Source: DATLZU01 sp051293835
GTDB taxonomy: Bacteria > Nitrospirota > Nitrospiria > Nitrospirales > Nitrospiraceae
Reading direction: 5' to 3'
NCBI GenBank assembly: GCA_051293835.1
Contig: JBPKMA010000006.1
Span: forward strand, 186,001 to 250,000
Length of the DNA: 64,000 nt
How positions within the stretch are numbered: the first letter of the stretch is position 1; the number at the start of each line of letters is the position of its first letter. Under the pieces are notes generated by a model. The model was not told the DNA's origin. It saw only the letters and a list, made by a program, of their open reading frames with translations, and did no database searches. The translations under genes and the position numbers were made by a program. Below, piece by piece: positions 9,270-17,441 of the stretch.

Positions 9270-9926
9270 ATGGATCGGATTCTCGAACCCGAAATCATGG
9301 ACGATCCTGAGCAGGCGGCAGCCTATGCACGGGCGAATTTCGAGAAGGAGAATCAAACTTTCGTCGCGCTGTTCCGGGAATATTTCTCTGATCTGACGGA
9401 AGGCCATGTCCTGGACTTGGGGTGCGGGCCGGCCGATATTCCCATTCGCCTAGCCCGCGCCTTGCCGCGGTGCCGCGTGACCGGTGTGGACGCGTCGGCC
9501 CCCATGATCTGTCTGGCCCGCGAAGCCGTGCAGGCGGTCGGTTTGGCGGATCGCATTACGCTGCGGTGTGAGCGCATTCAACAGGTGACATTGCCGGAGC
9601 CAGCCGAGGCCGTCATCTCCAACAGCTTGCTGCACCATCTCCCGGATCCTCTGCAGTTCTGGTACAAGCTCAAGCAAGTGATCAAACCCGGCGGCTGTGT
9701 GTTGGTGATGGATCTGTTCCGGCCCGAGTCGCCGGAGGAGGCCCAGGCCATCGTCGATCGGTACGCCGCGGGTGAGCCAGCGATCCTGCGGCGGGATTTT
9801 TATAACTCGCTGCGGGCGGCGTTCACCAAGGATGAGGTCGCCGCACAGTTGGCCGACTTGAATCTGACCCGTCTGCTAGTCGATGTGATCGATGACCGGC
9901 ATTGGGTAGTGAGAGGGAGGATCTAA
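9270..9926 (+). CDS. class I SAM-dependent methyltransferase
   Basis: The 218-residue protein has a Rossmann-type methyltransferase domain: motif I VLDLGCGPADIPIRLARALP (about residues 48-67), acidic motif II VTGVDASAPM, motif III-like ISNSLLHHLPDP and KPGGCVLVMDLFRP. The LHHLPDP stretch places it near UbiE/Methyltransf_11 proteins acting on small molecules. A GGGAGGG sequence just before ATG 9270 supports the start. The substrate is unknown; the neighbour downstream is a truncated SUMF1 protein, which offers no firm clue. Confidence 0.8.
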   Translation: MDRILEPEIMDDPEQAAAYARANFEKENQTFVALFREYFSDLTEGHVLDLGCGPADIPIRLARALPRCRVTGVDASAPMICLAREAVQAVGLADRITLRCERIQQVTLPEPAEAVISNSLLHHLPDPLQFWYKLKQVIKPGGCVLVMDLFRPESPEEAQAIVDRYAAGEPAILRRDFYNSLRAAFTKDEVAAQLADLNLTRLLVDVIDDRHWVVRGRI

Positions 9927-9959
9927 GCTGCGCCGGCCGTTGAAGAGACGCCTATAGCA

Positions 9960-10493
9960 TTGATTCCAGAGGGACCGTTCTGGATGGGACGCGATGGGAC
10001 CGAGGCTGTGGAGGACGAGCGTTCTCGCCATCGTGGCTGGCTGGATCCTGATTCGATGGATCTGTTCGAAGTCAGCACCGCCCAGCATGAGCGGTTTTTG
10101 GCTGCAACCAAGCGCCAGCTGCCCCGGCGGTGGGAGACTGTGGACCTGTTCGTCCATGGCGACTGGCCGGTGATCGGCGTGAATTGGGAAGATGCCGAAA
10201 CGTATTGCCGCTGGGCCGGCAAACGGCTGCCGACCGAAGCAGAATGGGCAAAAGCGGCGCGGGGGACGGACGAGTGCCTCTATTCCCGGGGGAACCAGAT
10301 GCCGACGGCGTCCTTGGCTAATTTCGTGCTGGGCGCGCGGTTCAGCTACAGCCAGGTCCCTATGCCGGTGGACTACTATAAGCAGGGTGAAAGCCCGGAG
10401 GGGCTCTCTGCCATGGCGGGCAACGCCTGGGAATGGGGGCAGGACTGGTACGGAGCGAACTATTACGAAGTGAGTGCTGAACGAAACCTGTAA
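9960..10493 (+). pseudogene. C-terminally truncated SUMF1/formylglycine-generating-enzyme-like protein
   Basis: This frame, opening with TTG, shows a SUMF1 (FGE-sulfatase) domain: IPEGPFWMGRDG at the start, PVIGVNWEDAETYCRWAGKR in the middle, LPTEAEWAKAARG and MAGNAWEWGQDWYGANYY near the end. The domain should go on for 60-80 residues with an LRGGSW segment that carries active-site residues; here a TAA at 10491-10493 cuts it off, and the following sequence shows only a hint (RGGS) in another frame. The gene is probably dead. A short variant cannot be excluded, because the upstream part is intact. Confidence 0.65.
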
Positions 10494-11242
10494 GGACCGG
10501 GACAGGGACAACGCGGCGGTTCACCTTTCTAATTCCTGGTCCTGTTTAGCCTTTCGTGGCTCCTCGGGGGCTTAACACCGTGAAGGGCTTCAAGGGACGG
10601 ATGAACGTCAGAAGGGCCCGCTTGCGGGAGACCACTGTCTCACTCAATTTCCGGCTGAGCGGCTTCGAAGGGTCGTTGAGCGTGGCGGGTCCGGCAGCGG
10701 TAACATCGGCGGCTGCCGGATGAGGCGATGCGGCTGAGGTGGCGTGGTTTTCCTGGCCTCTGCCGGCCGCAATTCCTGCGTCTGGACGATCGACGTGGCC
10801 GGTGAATCAACCGGCGGGTTCCGCTCCTGTCTCCCCACCGGCGGCAGGAGGGTGGAAACGGCCGGCTGGGGGCGGCAAGGCAGCGGGCCTGATCAATGAC
10901 AAGGGCCGCTCGCTGGCTCAACCGCTGGGTGCGTAGGCAAAAGTCATCGCGATCAATATCAGGCGACAACTTCTCCGTGTCTTCCTGCCCAGCACCCGAC
11001 TTCCCTTCGAGAACGGTATGAAAAATCCGCATCACATTGAACACCATGCATGCCTGATTTATCGTCATCCCGTTGTTTTTCTTTGGAGTTCAGGTGACCG
11101 ATTTGTTTAGCCGCGCCTGCCGTCGACCATCCGTCGGGCAAAGTGCCGTGTCTGACCGAAGGAATATCTCTACGGTTGGCGACCGGCTGGTACGGAGTTG
11201 GGTGAAGCAGAGAATTTGTGAGCGCGAGCAAGTGGATGAAGA
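10494..11242. other. 750-base stretch without a supportable gene
   Basis: No frame is convincing. On the minus strand a proline-rich frame (about 10644-10838) and the stretch MRIFHTVLEGKSGAGQEDTE (around 11020) could be pieces of one decayed secreted or regulatory protein, since they lie in the same direction and are separated by frame changes. On the plus strand only short unmatched frames occur. The stretch lies between two broken genes and is best read as further gene decay. Confidence 0.4.
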
Positions 11243-11704
11243 TCAGGTACGAAGAAGGACGGCCGTGATGACCAGCACGGTCAGCGCAGTCAATACCGAA
11301 GGGTAGACGGTGGCGCTGCGATCACCCAGCCAGGCCGTCTCTCAGCGTTCCGGATAGAGGGGTTTGTCCGGCAGGTAGAGGCCTTCTTCGTAGAGGCCGA
11401 GTGCTCGCTCAATCTCGATGAGCGCTTGTTTGGCCATCCGGTGACGGTCGCGCTGCTGGAGGATCAAATAGCCGAGGACGCCCGAGAACAGCATCACGCT
11501 GGTCGCAGCGAACAATATCCCGGTCCCGTCTCGGCGAGGCCCGACCGGGACGGCCAACATGGTCATGAGAAGCAGCACGAGGAAGGCGCTGGCAAAGGCA
11601 GTCAGATGCAGATTTTTAGCACCTCCAGTTCTCCTTCCCCTAGAGCCGGCATATCGGGCGTCCTTTGCTCGCGAAAATGCGAGTAGCCAGCAGCAAACAG
11701 CCAA
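11243..11704 (-). pseudogene. membrane protein interrupted by an in-frame TGA
   Basis: From about 11704 the minus strand encodes a protein with two membrane helices (FASAFLVLLLMTMLAVPVG and TSVMLFSGVLGYLILQQRD) and a helical stretch (KQALIEIERALGLYEEGLYL) ending in PERxx. A TGA lies at 11342-11344, but the same frame continues for 32 codons as ETAWLGDRSATVYPSVLTAL and a third hydrophobic helix, to a TGA at 11243-11245. The continuation looks like the natural C-terminal anchor, so the first stop is probably a nonsense mutation. Family and role are unknown. Confidence 0.55.
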
Positions 11705-11761
11705 TAGCTTTGGGCTATCGGCTCGTTTCCTACTGCGCGTGTGAACGGAAGGCCGATGAGG

Positions 11762-12553
11762 CTACTCTTCAACTCGCGACAGGTGACGGATCAGCCATTC
11801 CGAAATCAACTGCGTCATGGTACGGAAGTCTTCTGCCTTGGTGAACTGGTGATCGGCGCCGGGCACAATCTCCAAACGCTTTTCGATCCGTAGCGCCGCA
11901 TACAGGCGGCGGCTTTGATGCAGCGGCACATGTTCGTCTCGGTCCCCCTGGACGATTAGAGTCGGTGCCGTAATGGAGGTAGCTGGATCATAGGCGATGT
12001 GCCGCAGGCAGTCTTCGTAAAAAGCGTAACGCAGTGGGATTCGACCGGACCCACCCAGGATGTTGGGGATGGTGTCGGTCGTTTTCCACTTCGCCATCTC
12101 GTCGTCGCCGAATTCCAGCTGTAATTCCTCCGCGAAATCCACGACCGGACACTTCAGCGCCAGGCAAGCCAAGCGCGACCCGGTTGTTCCTGGCCAGCGC
12201 GATGCCGCGAGGATGGAAACCAACCCTCCGAAACTGGAGCCGACCAGTCCGATGCGGCGAAACCCTCGATCAGCCACGTACTCGAGGGCGGCAAGCGCCT
12301 GGTCGACGGCCGCCGCAACTGTGAGGTCTTCGAACGGGCCAGTGCTTTCACCCATGCCGAAAAAGTCGAACCGGAACGTCGCGATGCCCTTGTCCGTCAG
12401 GAGGCGGGTGAGTGTCGTGTTGGTTGTGCTGTTCTTGTGAGAGAGAAACCCATGGCACAGCACGACGATGTGGTCGGTCGGTTGCTCGGGCGTCGCAAGG
12501 ATCGCGGCGACCTTGCGGCGGTACGGGTCAGAAAAGAAAAGAGCCTGTTCCAC
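11762..12553 (-). CDS. alpha/beta-hydrolase (dienelactone-hydrolase/serine-aminopeptidase-like)
   Basis: The 263-residue cytoplasmic-looking hydrolase shows the oxyanion strand VVLCHGFLSHKNS, the nucleophile elbow VGSSFGG, the acid strand TLIVQGDRDEHVPLH and the catalytic histidine in VPGADHQFTKAEDF. This order is that of serine peptidases and esterases of the S9/S33 type. The frame stays open to 12736, but that extra part is the remains of another gene read in a wrong frame; GTG 12553 (EQALFFSDPYRR follows) is the sensible start. No ribosome-binding site is obvious. The substrate is unknown. Confidence 0.75.
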   Translation of the reverse strand: MEQALFFSDPYRRKVAAILATPEQPTDHIVVLCHGFLSHKNSTTNTTLTRLLTDKGIATFRFDFFGMGESTGPFEDLTVAAAVDQALAALEYVADRGFRRIGLVGSSFGGLVSILAASRWPGTTGSRLACLALKCPVVDFAEELQLEFGDDEMAKWKTTDTIPNILGGSGRIPLRYAFYEDCLRHIAYDPATSITAPTLIVQGDRDEHVPLHQSRRLYAALRIEKRLEIVPGADHQFTKAEDFRTMTQLISEWLIRHLSRVEE

Positions 12554-12559
12554 GGGGAC

Positions 12560-12917
12560 ATTGTACCAAAGTCCGCGACGGTGTCCGTGGGAGGAAACCA
12601 GGTACGGAGATCCACTTCGATGCTGGTCACATCCTTGCTTTCGAAGTCGTGGATCGGGTGGAAGGTGTTCGGTTCGCCGAGAACTTGCCCCGACGCTGGC
12701 GACGAACAACGCCTGCGGCCTGTCCGACCCGCCCAACTCGTTGAGGTGGCCGTAAATTGTAATGAATGAGGAACAACAAGGCGCGGTCGTAGTGGCCCGA
12801 ATGTCCGAATGAACCGCTGGCGTCCACGCCGATGAACAGTGTGGAGTTGGGCTCCCGTGGTTTATCGGATTGGGCGGCGCAGCCGAATAAGGTCGCCGCC
12901 ATGACGACGGCGGTCAC
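12560..12917 (-). pseudogene. truncated lipoprotein with von Willebrand A-like start
   Basis: Reading from 12917 gives a lipoprotein signal (VVMAATLFGCAAQSDKP) followed by LFIGVDASGSF, a MIDAS-like D-x-S-G-S motif of von Willebrand A domains. The frame is then lost: the continuation is found as YGHLNELGG and ALFVASVG in a second frame (about 12690-12750) and FHPIHDFESKDVTSIEVDLR in a third (about 12600-12660). The rest of the domain is missing and the next gene starts directly at 12553, so the 3' part was deleted. Confidence 0.6.
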
Positions 12918-13107
12918 GAATGCGGTCCTGACGATTCGGCACAGGTTCTCATGGCGTCATTTTTGGTGCTCACCGGACACTGGGCAAAAGTTCTCTTGGG
13001 GCGATGACTTCCTGCAGGCTCTTGAACGGAATATTGAACACCGGGCACACAGTGACCAGGATCATGGCGAAGTTCAAGACAAAGGATGTTCGGGAGCGCC
13101 CGCTCCG

Positions 13108-14391
13108 TTACGCTGCCGGGCGTGTGCCCAGCAGGTGACCGATCTTCACCGCGAACAAAAGAAAGCTCACCAGCAGCAAACTCAGGCTGGCCCAGGCGGC
13201 GGCTTGAACGGCGAGCGAACTGAGCGGGAAGCTCCACGTGAGAGAGGCCACCACAGCTAACCCCAGCGTTCCCAGACTGAGGGCGCCGATCTGAATCGCG
13301 CGCCAACGGTCGACGATCTGTACAAGCCGTTCCAGGTAGGGACCGCGCTTTTTGTTGCTTGCCACCCGTGCCACTGCCAAGCTCACCGGCAACAGGTGCG
13401 ACAACGCGCCGAAGATGGTTTGGAGGACGAACCCGACGAGCGCCAGATGGGTATAGGCAACCACATGCAAGGTGCCGAAAGGAACTGCCGGCGGGTCCCA
13501 CAGGTAGTTCACCGTTACCAGGACGCCCGTGATGACGGCGAGAAGGAGAAAAAACGTGGCGACGAGCAAATGGTCCGAAGCGGCGCCGCCTGGTTTGCCG
13601 GCCGCGAGCCAGGTGCGCAGCATGTTGTAGGCGTAAAGCGAGGCCCCGATGACCAACACACTGCCCCCGGCGATCTCCGTCCAAAGCGAGGAGAGGAAAA
13701 ATCCCGTGACCAGCGTAATGATGCCTGCGGGCAACAACAGAAAGACCGCCCGGGCGAGAACAGCGCTGTAAAGTGAGGCCTGCAGCACCGTCGGCAGCAG
13801 ATTGTGCATGGTGCCCACAATGGTGAGCACGACAAAGCCCAACAAGTTAAGGTGAATATGGGCCAATCGAGCGTGGGCGACGGAAGTCGGAGCGAAGAAC
13901 TCAAACGCCATCCCTTCCCCCACTGCCAATCCGGCGAACAACGCCAGTAGCGCCAATCCGTAGAAGAGAAGGTTCAGCGGGGGTGAGTTCAGGCTGCGAC
14001 GCGCCTGTTTAAGCGCATCGCTTGCCAATGAGATAAAAGCGGCGAAGACCAACAGCCCGGCGATGCCGACGATCAGATAGCGTTGCAGCGCGAAACCGGT
14101 CAACATCCCGATGGCTCCACCGTTGACGGCGAGGTACAAAAACGGATGCGAACTGTGGCGGTGGTGCCCTGTCATGAGGAGCGGCGGGATGAACGCCAAC
14201 ATTGCGCCCAAAATCATCTGAGCGACGCCGCCGACCAAGGCCCCGTGGACATGCAACAGGCGGAGCCAGGGTGGGAGCGGCGTTCCGCGGACGGTCCCGA
14301 TGAAAATTGCTAGACCCAAGAGCGAAGACAGTACCAGCCAGCCAAAACCGGTCAGTAGAAACATCAAAGGACGGATTTGCAGTCGTGCCAT
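13108..14391 (-). CDS. heme-copper-oxidase subunit I-like membrane protein with three internal repeats
   Basis: The 427-residue protein has about 12 membrane helices and resembles cbb3/NorB-type subunit I or NnrS-like proteins. A motif of the form H-x-x-L-x-G-(5)-I-x-G-(5)-P occurs three times: around residues 47-70 (LLHVHGALVGG), 178-200 (HIHLNLLGFVVLTIVGTMH) and 315-335 (YTHLALVGFVLQTIFGALSH). Histidines at about 47, 49, 173, 178, 180, 196, 309, 315 and 332 could bind haem or copper. This matches the three-fold pseudo-symmetry of heme-copper oxidases. No partner subunit or cytochrome c gene lies nearby. The start follows the thiD stop by nine bases, with GGAGGG upstream. A nitric-oxide-related or sensor role is possible. 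Confidence 0.7.
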   Translation of the reverse strand: MARLQIRPLMFLLTGFGWLVLSSLLGLAIFIGTVRGTPLPPWLRLLHVHGALVGGVAQMILGAMLAFIPPLLMTGHHRHSSHPFLYLAVNGGAIGMLTGFALQRYLIVGIAGLLVFAAFISLASDALKQARRSLNSPPLNLLFYGLALLALFAGLAVGEGMAFEFFAPTSVAHARLAHIHLNLLGFVVLTIVGTMHNLLPTVLQASLYSAVLARAVFLLLPAGIITLVTGFFLSSLWTEIAGGSVLVIGASLYAYNMLRTWLAAGKPGGAASDHLLVATFFLLLAVITGVLVTVNYLWDPPAVPFGTLHVVAYTHLALVGFVLQTIFGALSHLLPVSLAVARVASNKKRGPYLERLVQIVDRWRAIQIGALSLGTLGLAVVASLTWSFPLSSLAVQAAAWASLSLLLVSFLLFAVKIGHLLGTRPAA

Positions 14392-14400
14392 CGTCGAATG

Positions 14401-15192
14401 TTATCCCTCCAGAAAGTAGAAATGATTGGTCGGTCCCCTGCCGTGACCGATCGCCAGTGCGTGCCGGATCGTTTCCGTCAGATAGGCTTTTGCGGTCTGG
14501 ACCGCATCCGGCACAGACTTGCCTCGAGCCAGTTGGGCGGCGATCGCCGAGGCGAAGGTGCAGCCGGTGCCGTGGGTGTGGGGGGTGTCGATGTATTCCC
14601 CTTTGAAAACATTGAAGAATCGCCCGTCGTACAGGAGATCCGTCGCCCGTTCGGCAAGCAGGTGGCCGCCTTTGATGAGGACGTGTTTGCAGCCGAACTG
14701 ATGGATCACTTTTGCTGCGCGTCTGGCGTCGGCCAGGGACTTGATGTCGATGCCGGAAAGCTGTTGCGCTTCGTGGACGTTGGGGGTGACGACCAGCGCC
14801 AGCGGGAACAGCTCGTTTTTCAGCGTCTCGATCGCGTCGGGCTTAAGCAACGCGTGGCCGGTTTTGGATGCCATGACCGGGTCGACCACCAGGTTCGTCA
14901 CGTTCTGCGGTTTCAGCATATTGGCCACGACTCTAATGATCTCCGCCGACGACAGCATTCCGGTCTTCACGGCGGCGATGTCGAAGTCGTCAAAGACGGC
15001 GTCCAGTTGGGCTTCGATGATCGAAGCGGGCAGCTCGAACACGTCGGTGACTTCCTCGGTGTTCTGGGCCGTGATAGCCGTGATCACCGACAGGGCAAAC
15101 ACGCCGTTCGCCGACATGGCTTTGATGTCAGCTTGAATCCCCGCTCCGCCGCCGGAGTCCGATCCGGCGATCGTCAACACTTGTTTGATCAT
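14401..15192 (-). CDS. thiD: hydroxymethylpyrimidine/phosphomethylpyrimidine kinase
   Basis: ThiD phosphorylates HMP and HMP-phosphate to the pyrophosphate used in thiamine synthesis. The 263-residue protein starts MIKQVLTIAGSDSGGGAGIQ, the ThiD signature, continues with VVDPVMASKTGHALL, and carries the ribokinase-type anion-hole/ATP motif DTPHTHGTGCTFASAIAAQL near residue 210. Length and motifs are complete. The gene is followed by the heme-copper-like gene and preceded by a good sigma-70 promoter (15214-15241), so the two probably form one transcript. Other pyrimidine-salvage genes (tenA, THI5-like) lie 1.5 kb away in a separate unit. Confidence 0.93.
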   Translation of the reverse strand: MIKQVLTIAGSDSGGGAGIQADIKAMSANGVFALSVITAITAQNTEEVTDVFELPASIIEAQLDAVFDDFDIAAVKTGMLSSAEIIRVVANMLKPQNVTNLVVDPVMASKTGHALLKPDAIETLKNELFPLALVVTPNVHEAQQLSGIDIKSLADARRAAKVIHQFGCKHVLIKGGHLLAERATDLLYDGRFFNVFKGEYIDTPHTHGTGCTFASAIAAQLARGKSVPDAVQTAKAYLTETIRHALAIGHGRGPTNHFYFLEG

Positions 15193-15213
15193 TACAATGC
15201 TCCGTGCGGGCTC

Positions 15214-15241
15214 ATTATACTCGGCCTGGGAAAACTGTCTA
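15214..15241 (-). promoter_or_regulatory. sigma-70-type promoter for thiD
   Basis: On the minus strand TAGACA (15236-15241) is followed after 16 bases by a perfect TATAAT (15214-15219). The predicted start of transcription lies about 15 bases before ATG 15192. No TPP riboswitch is visible in this short leader. Confidence 0.55.
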
Positions 15242-15294
15242 GCGGCAGTGGACTTCGCGGAGAGGCAATCAGAAAAGGAAGATAGCGTTCACGC

Positions 15295-15650
15295 TCACCG
15301 GCAGGTCTCTTGTTTCCACTCTTGCAACACATTTCGCGCGTCGAAAGTCAGCACATACGCGGGCAGGAGTCGCCGCTCGCAGGACCTGCGTCACCGACCG
15401 GTGCACTGCCGCGTTCATAGGAGGTCCAGACCGTGCTGCCGTTGGCGAGTGATCGCTGGTCGTGTGGCACTCCATACCGTTCCAGCACCCTCTCCTGCGT
15501 CACATCATTGATCTTGTCCCGAAAGTATGGGCTCCCGAGATGACGACAAGACACCGCGGCACTGCAGAAGAGCAAAACGACGAGCAGCCGAAACGCACGG
15601 TTACCTTCCTGTTCGCCGAGGATGTCGAGTCCGGACGATCGCGCGAGCAA
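15295..15650 (-). pseudogene. frameshifted small lipoprotein
   Basis: The minus strand encodes a lipoprotein-type signal (LLVVLLFCSAAVSC) and then LGSPYFRDKINDVTQERVLE and STVWTSYERGSA, resembling small SmpA/OmlA-like lipoproteins. Around 15385-15420 the frame breaks; the natural end, AYVLTFDARNVLQEWKQETC, is found in another frame and stops at TGA 15295-15297. The intact protein would have been about 105 residues. Confidence 0.6.
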
Positions 15651-15824
15651 TATCGCAAAGTCAAAGTCAAAGACGCGGCAATAAGTTACTGTAAGACCGG
15701 ATGCCAGGGAGGCGTCGGCCCGCTGGATCGGCTAAGTGTGCCGGCAATCACTCTATCAAAAAGCCGGTGCTCTGGAAACGCAAGGGGGTGTTCTGTTGCA
15801 GATGTCCGGAGCTATACTTGTAGG

Positions 15825-16565
15825 ATGGCTTCCCCGGGCGAGTCCTCGGCACCAATGCTTTATCTCCTGGCCGTTCTCCTTGCAGCTTCGCTCCAAGGCT
15901 GCACCGTGGACAACCGCGTCATGGGGCTTCAGCCGGACACAACAAGATCGGATGAAGTCCGCGACGGTGCCGTCCTTATGAATTGGATGCCTGGACAACC
16001 CTGTTGCGAAAAGGGCCTTGGGACCGTCAGACAGCAAGCGCTGGCGCAGGTGGCCGTTGGATTCCTCGGAAGATCGCGGATCGAAGTGAACGGCCGGCTT
16101 TTCCCGTTCGACTGCTCCGGCCTGGCCCGCGCTGTGTATGCTGCGCAAGGAATCGATCTGTACGACGGTCTGGGGGAGTTGGACGGCGGGAACGGTGTCG
16201 GGCGCATTTACGAGCATGTCGTGAGGCACGGGCGGATCCACTACGGCCCGACCGTCCATCCCGGCGACCTGGTGTTTTTCCACAACACCTGGGATTTCAA
16301 CCGGGATGGTTCCTTCAACGATCCGCTCACCCATGTAGGCGTAGTGGAGACGGTCGAGTCGGACGGCACCGTGCTTTTCGTCAGCCAGGTCTCAGCGGGA
16401 ATTAAGCGATACCGGATGAACCTGAAGAGTCCGGACAGGCACCGCGCCGGCGACGGGCGCGTGCTCAACGACTATCTGCGCCGGAAAGGATTCGGCGATT
16501 TAGACGGGATTCCCTATCTCAGCGGCCAACTCTTCGCCGCCTTCGGCACCGTGATCACCCAGTAG
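15825..16565 (+). CDS. NlpC/P60-family lipoprotein
   Basis: The 246-residue protein has a lipoprotein signal (LAVLLAASLQGC, acylated cysteine near residue 26) followed by an NlpC/P60 cysteine-peptidase domain. The catalytic cysteine sits in FPFDCSGLARAVY, followed by GDLVFFHNTWDFN and the catalytic histidine in LTHVGVVE. Such enzymes cut peptidoglycan stem peptides in the periplasm. The frame is open far upstream, but the signal peptide places the start at ATG 15825 (or 15855). A TATACT box at 15813-15818 would place transcription initiation at or next to ATG 15825, implying little or no leader. Confidence 0.78.
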   Translation: MASPGESSAPMLYLLAVLLAASLQGCTVDNRVMGLQPDTTRSDEVRDGAVLMNWMPGQPCCEKGLGTVRQQALAQVAVGFLGRSRIEVNGRLFPFDCSGLARAVYAAQGIDLYDGLGELDGGNGVGRIYEHVVRHGRIHYGPTVHPGDLVFFHNTWDFNRDGSFNDPLTHVGVVETVESDGTVLFVSQVSAGIKRYRMNLKSPDRHRAGDGRVLNDYLRRKGFGDLDGIPYLSGQLFAAFGTVITQ

Positions 16566-16687
16566 CTTTCCCCGTGCCTCACCACGTCGATTTTTCTCTG
16601 CGATTGGTGCACTTCTGAGCGCTTCTGAGCAAGACACCAGGTTAGCAGCTCACACTCCGAAGTGAGCTCGCTGAACAAGGAAAACAT

Positions 16688-16702
16688 TCCCGACCCCTTT
16701 TC
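16688..16702 (-). repeat. second GAAAAGGGGTCGGGA REP-like copy
   Basis: Read on the minus strand, these 15 bases are identical to 642-656. Here the copy lies in the 171-base gap between the convergent NlpC/P60 and tenA genes, followed on the minus strand by further unmatched sequence. The gap holds nothing else recognisable apart from a direct repeat of ACTTCTGAGCGCTTCTGAGC type near 16612-16632. Confidence 0.55.
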
Positions 16703-16736
16703 ATTCGATTCTTTTTCATTGTCTCCGATTGCCAAA

Positions 16737-17405
16737 CTACACCGGCCACTGCTCCTCGTTCCACGCCATCTCCCAAAACATCCACTCATACCGCGAGCTG
16801 ATGACGAATGCTTCTTCCATGCGCTGCCTTTCGGCCCGTCCCGCGCGCTTCGCCCATTCATCCACTTTCTTCCGCATCCATTGCTGAACCTTGGCGAACT
16901 CTGGAGAAGCGTAGAGGAGAAGCCAGTCGCGATACGGATGCCCGGCGCGCGGCGGGCCGTCTTTTAAAAGGTGCTGTCCGACCACACAATAAATCCAGGC
17001 GCAAGGAAGCGCGACCACGGTGATCTCGGCGGCAGTACCGTATTGGGCCACCGCCAGCAGGTGCCGCGTGTAGGCATAATTGGTTGGGGCCATCGGGACC
17101 GCCGTCATCTGTTGCGGCGTCATTCGCCAACGTTGGCCGTAACTCTCGTGGAGGCTCCGTTCGACGGTGAGGGTTTCCTCGGCCAACTTGGCGAAGCGGA
17201 TGGCAGATTCGGAATCCGGCGCTTTCTGCGCACCAGCGGCGAACACACGGGACAGATCGCTCAAAAACCGCGCGTCTTGGAGGATGTAATATTTGAACTT
17301 CCGCTCCGGCAACGTACCCTTGCCCAGCGCGACGACGAAGGGATGCGTGAACTGCGCGTCCCAGATTGGTTTGGCCAGTCGACGAAGGTGGTCGGAAAAC
17401 GACAT
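16737..17405 (-). CDS. tenA: TenA-type aminopyrimidine aminohydrolase (thiaminase II)
   Basis: TenA releases HMP from aminopyrimidine breakdown products of thiamine, feeding salvage through ThiD. The 222-residue all-helical protein shows HPFVVALGKGTLPERKFKYY near the start, the Y-x-R-HLL helix (YAYTRHLLAVAQYG), the catalytic-cysteine region VALPCAWIYCVVGQ near 135, and the C-terminal FWEMAW helix with the conserved glutamate. GAGGAG before ATG 17405 supports the start. It lies last in a minus-strand run behind the THI5-like binding protein, which fits a joint pyrimidine-salvage role. Confidence 0.9.
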   Translation of the reverse strand: MSFSDHLRRLAKPIWDAQFTHPFVVALGKGTLPERKFKYYILQDARFLSDLSRVFAAGAQKAPDSESAIRFAKLAEETLTVERSLHESYGQRWRMTPQQMTAVPMAPTNYAYTRHLLAVAQYGTAAEITVVALPCAWIYCVVGQHLLKDGPPRAGHPYRDWLLLYASPEFAKVQQWMRKKVDEWAKRAGRAERQRMEEAFVISSRYEWMFWEMAWNEEQWPV

Positions 17406-17441
17406 GGAAGACTCCTCGAAAGCTTAGCTCATAGCCGGCAC

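Noticed and set aside
9270..10493. Ergothioneine (EgtD/EgtB-like) biosynthesis pair from the methyltransferase and SUMF1 genes
   Set aside because: The methyltransferase has small-molecule UbiE-type motifs rather than EgtD features and lacks its size; the SUMF1 gene has no DinB part and is truncated.
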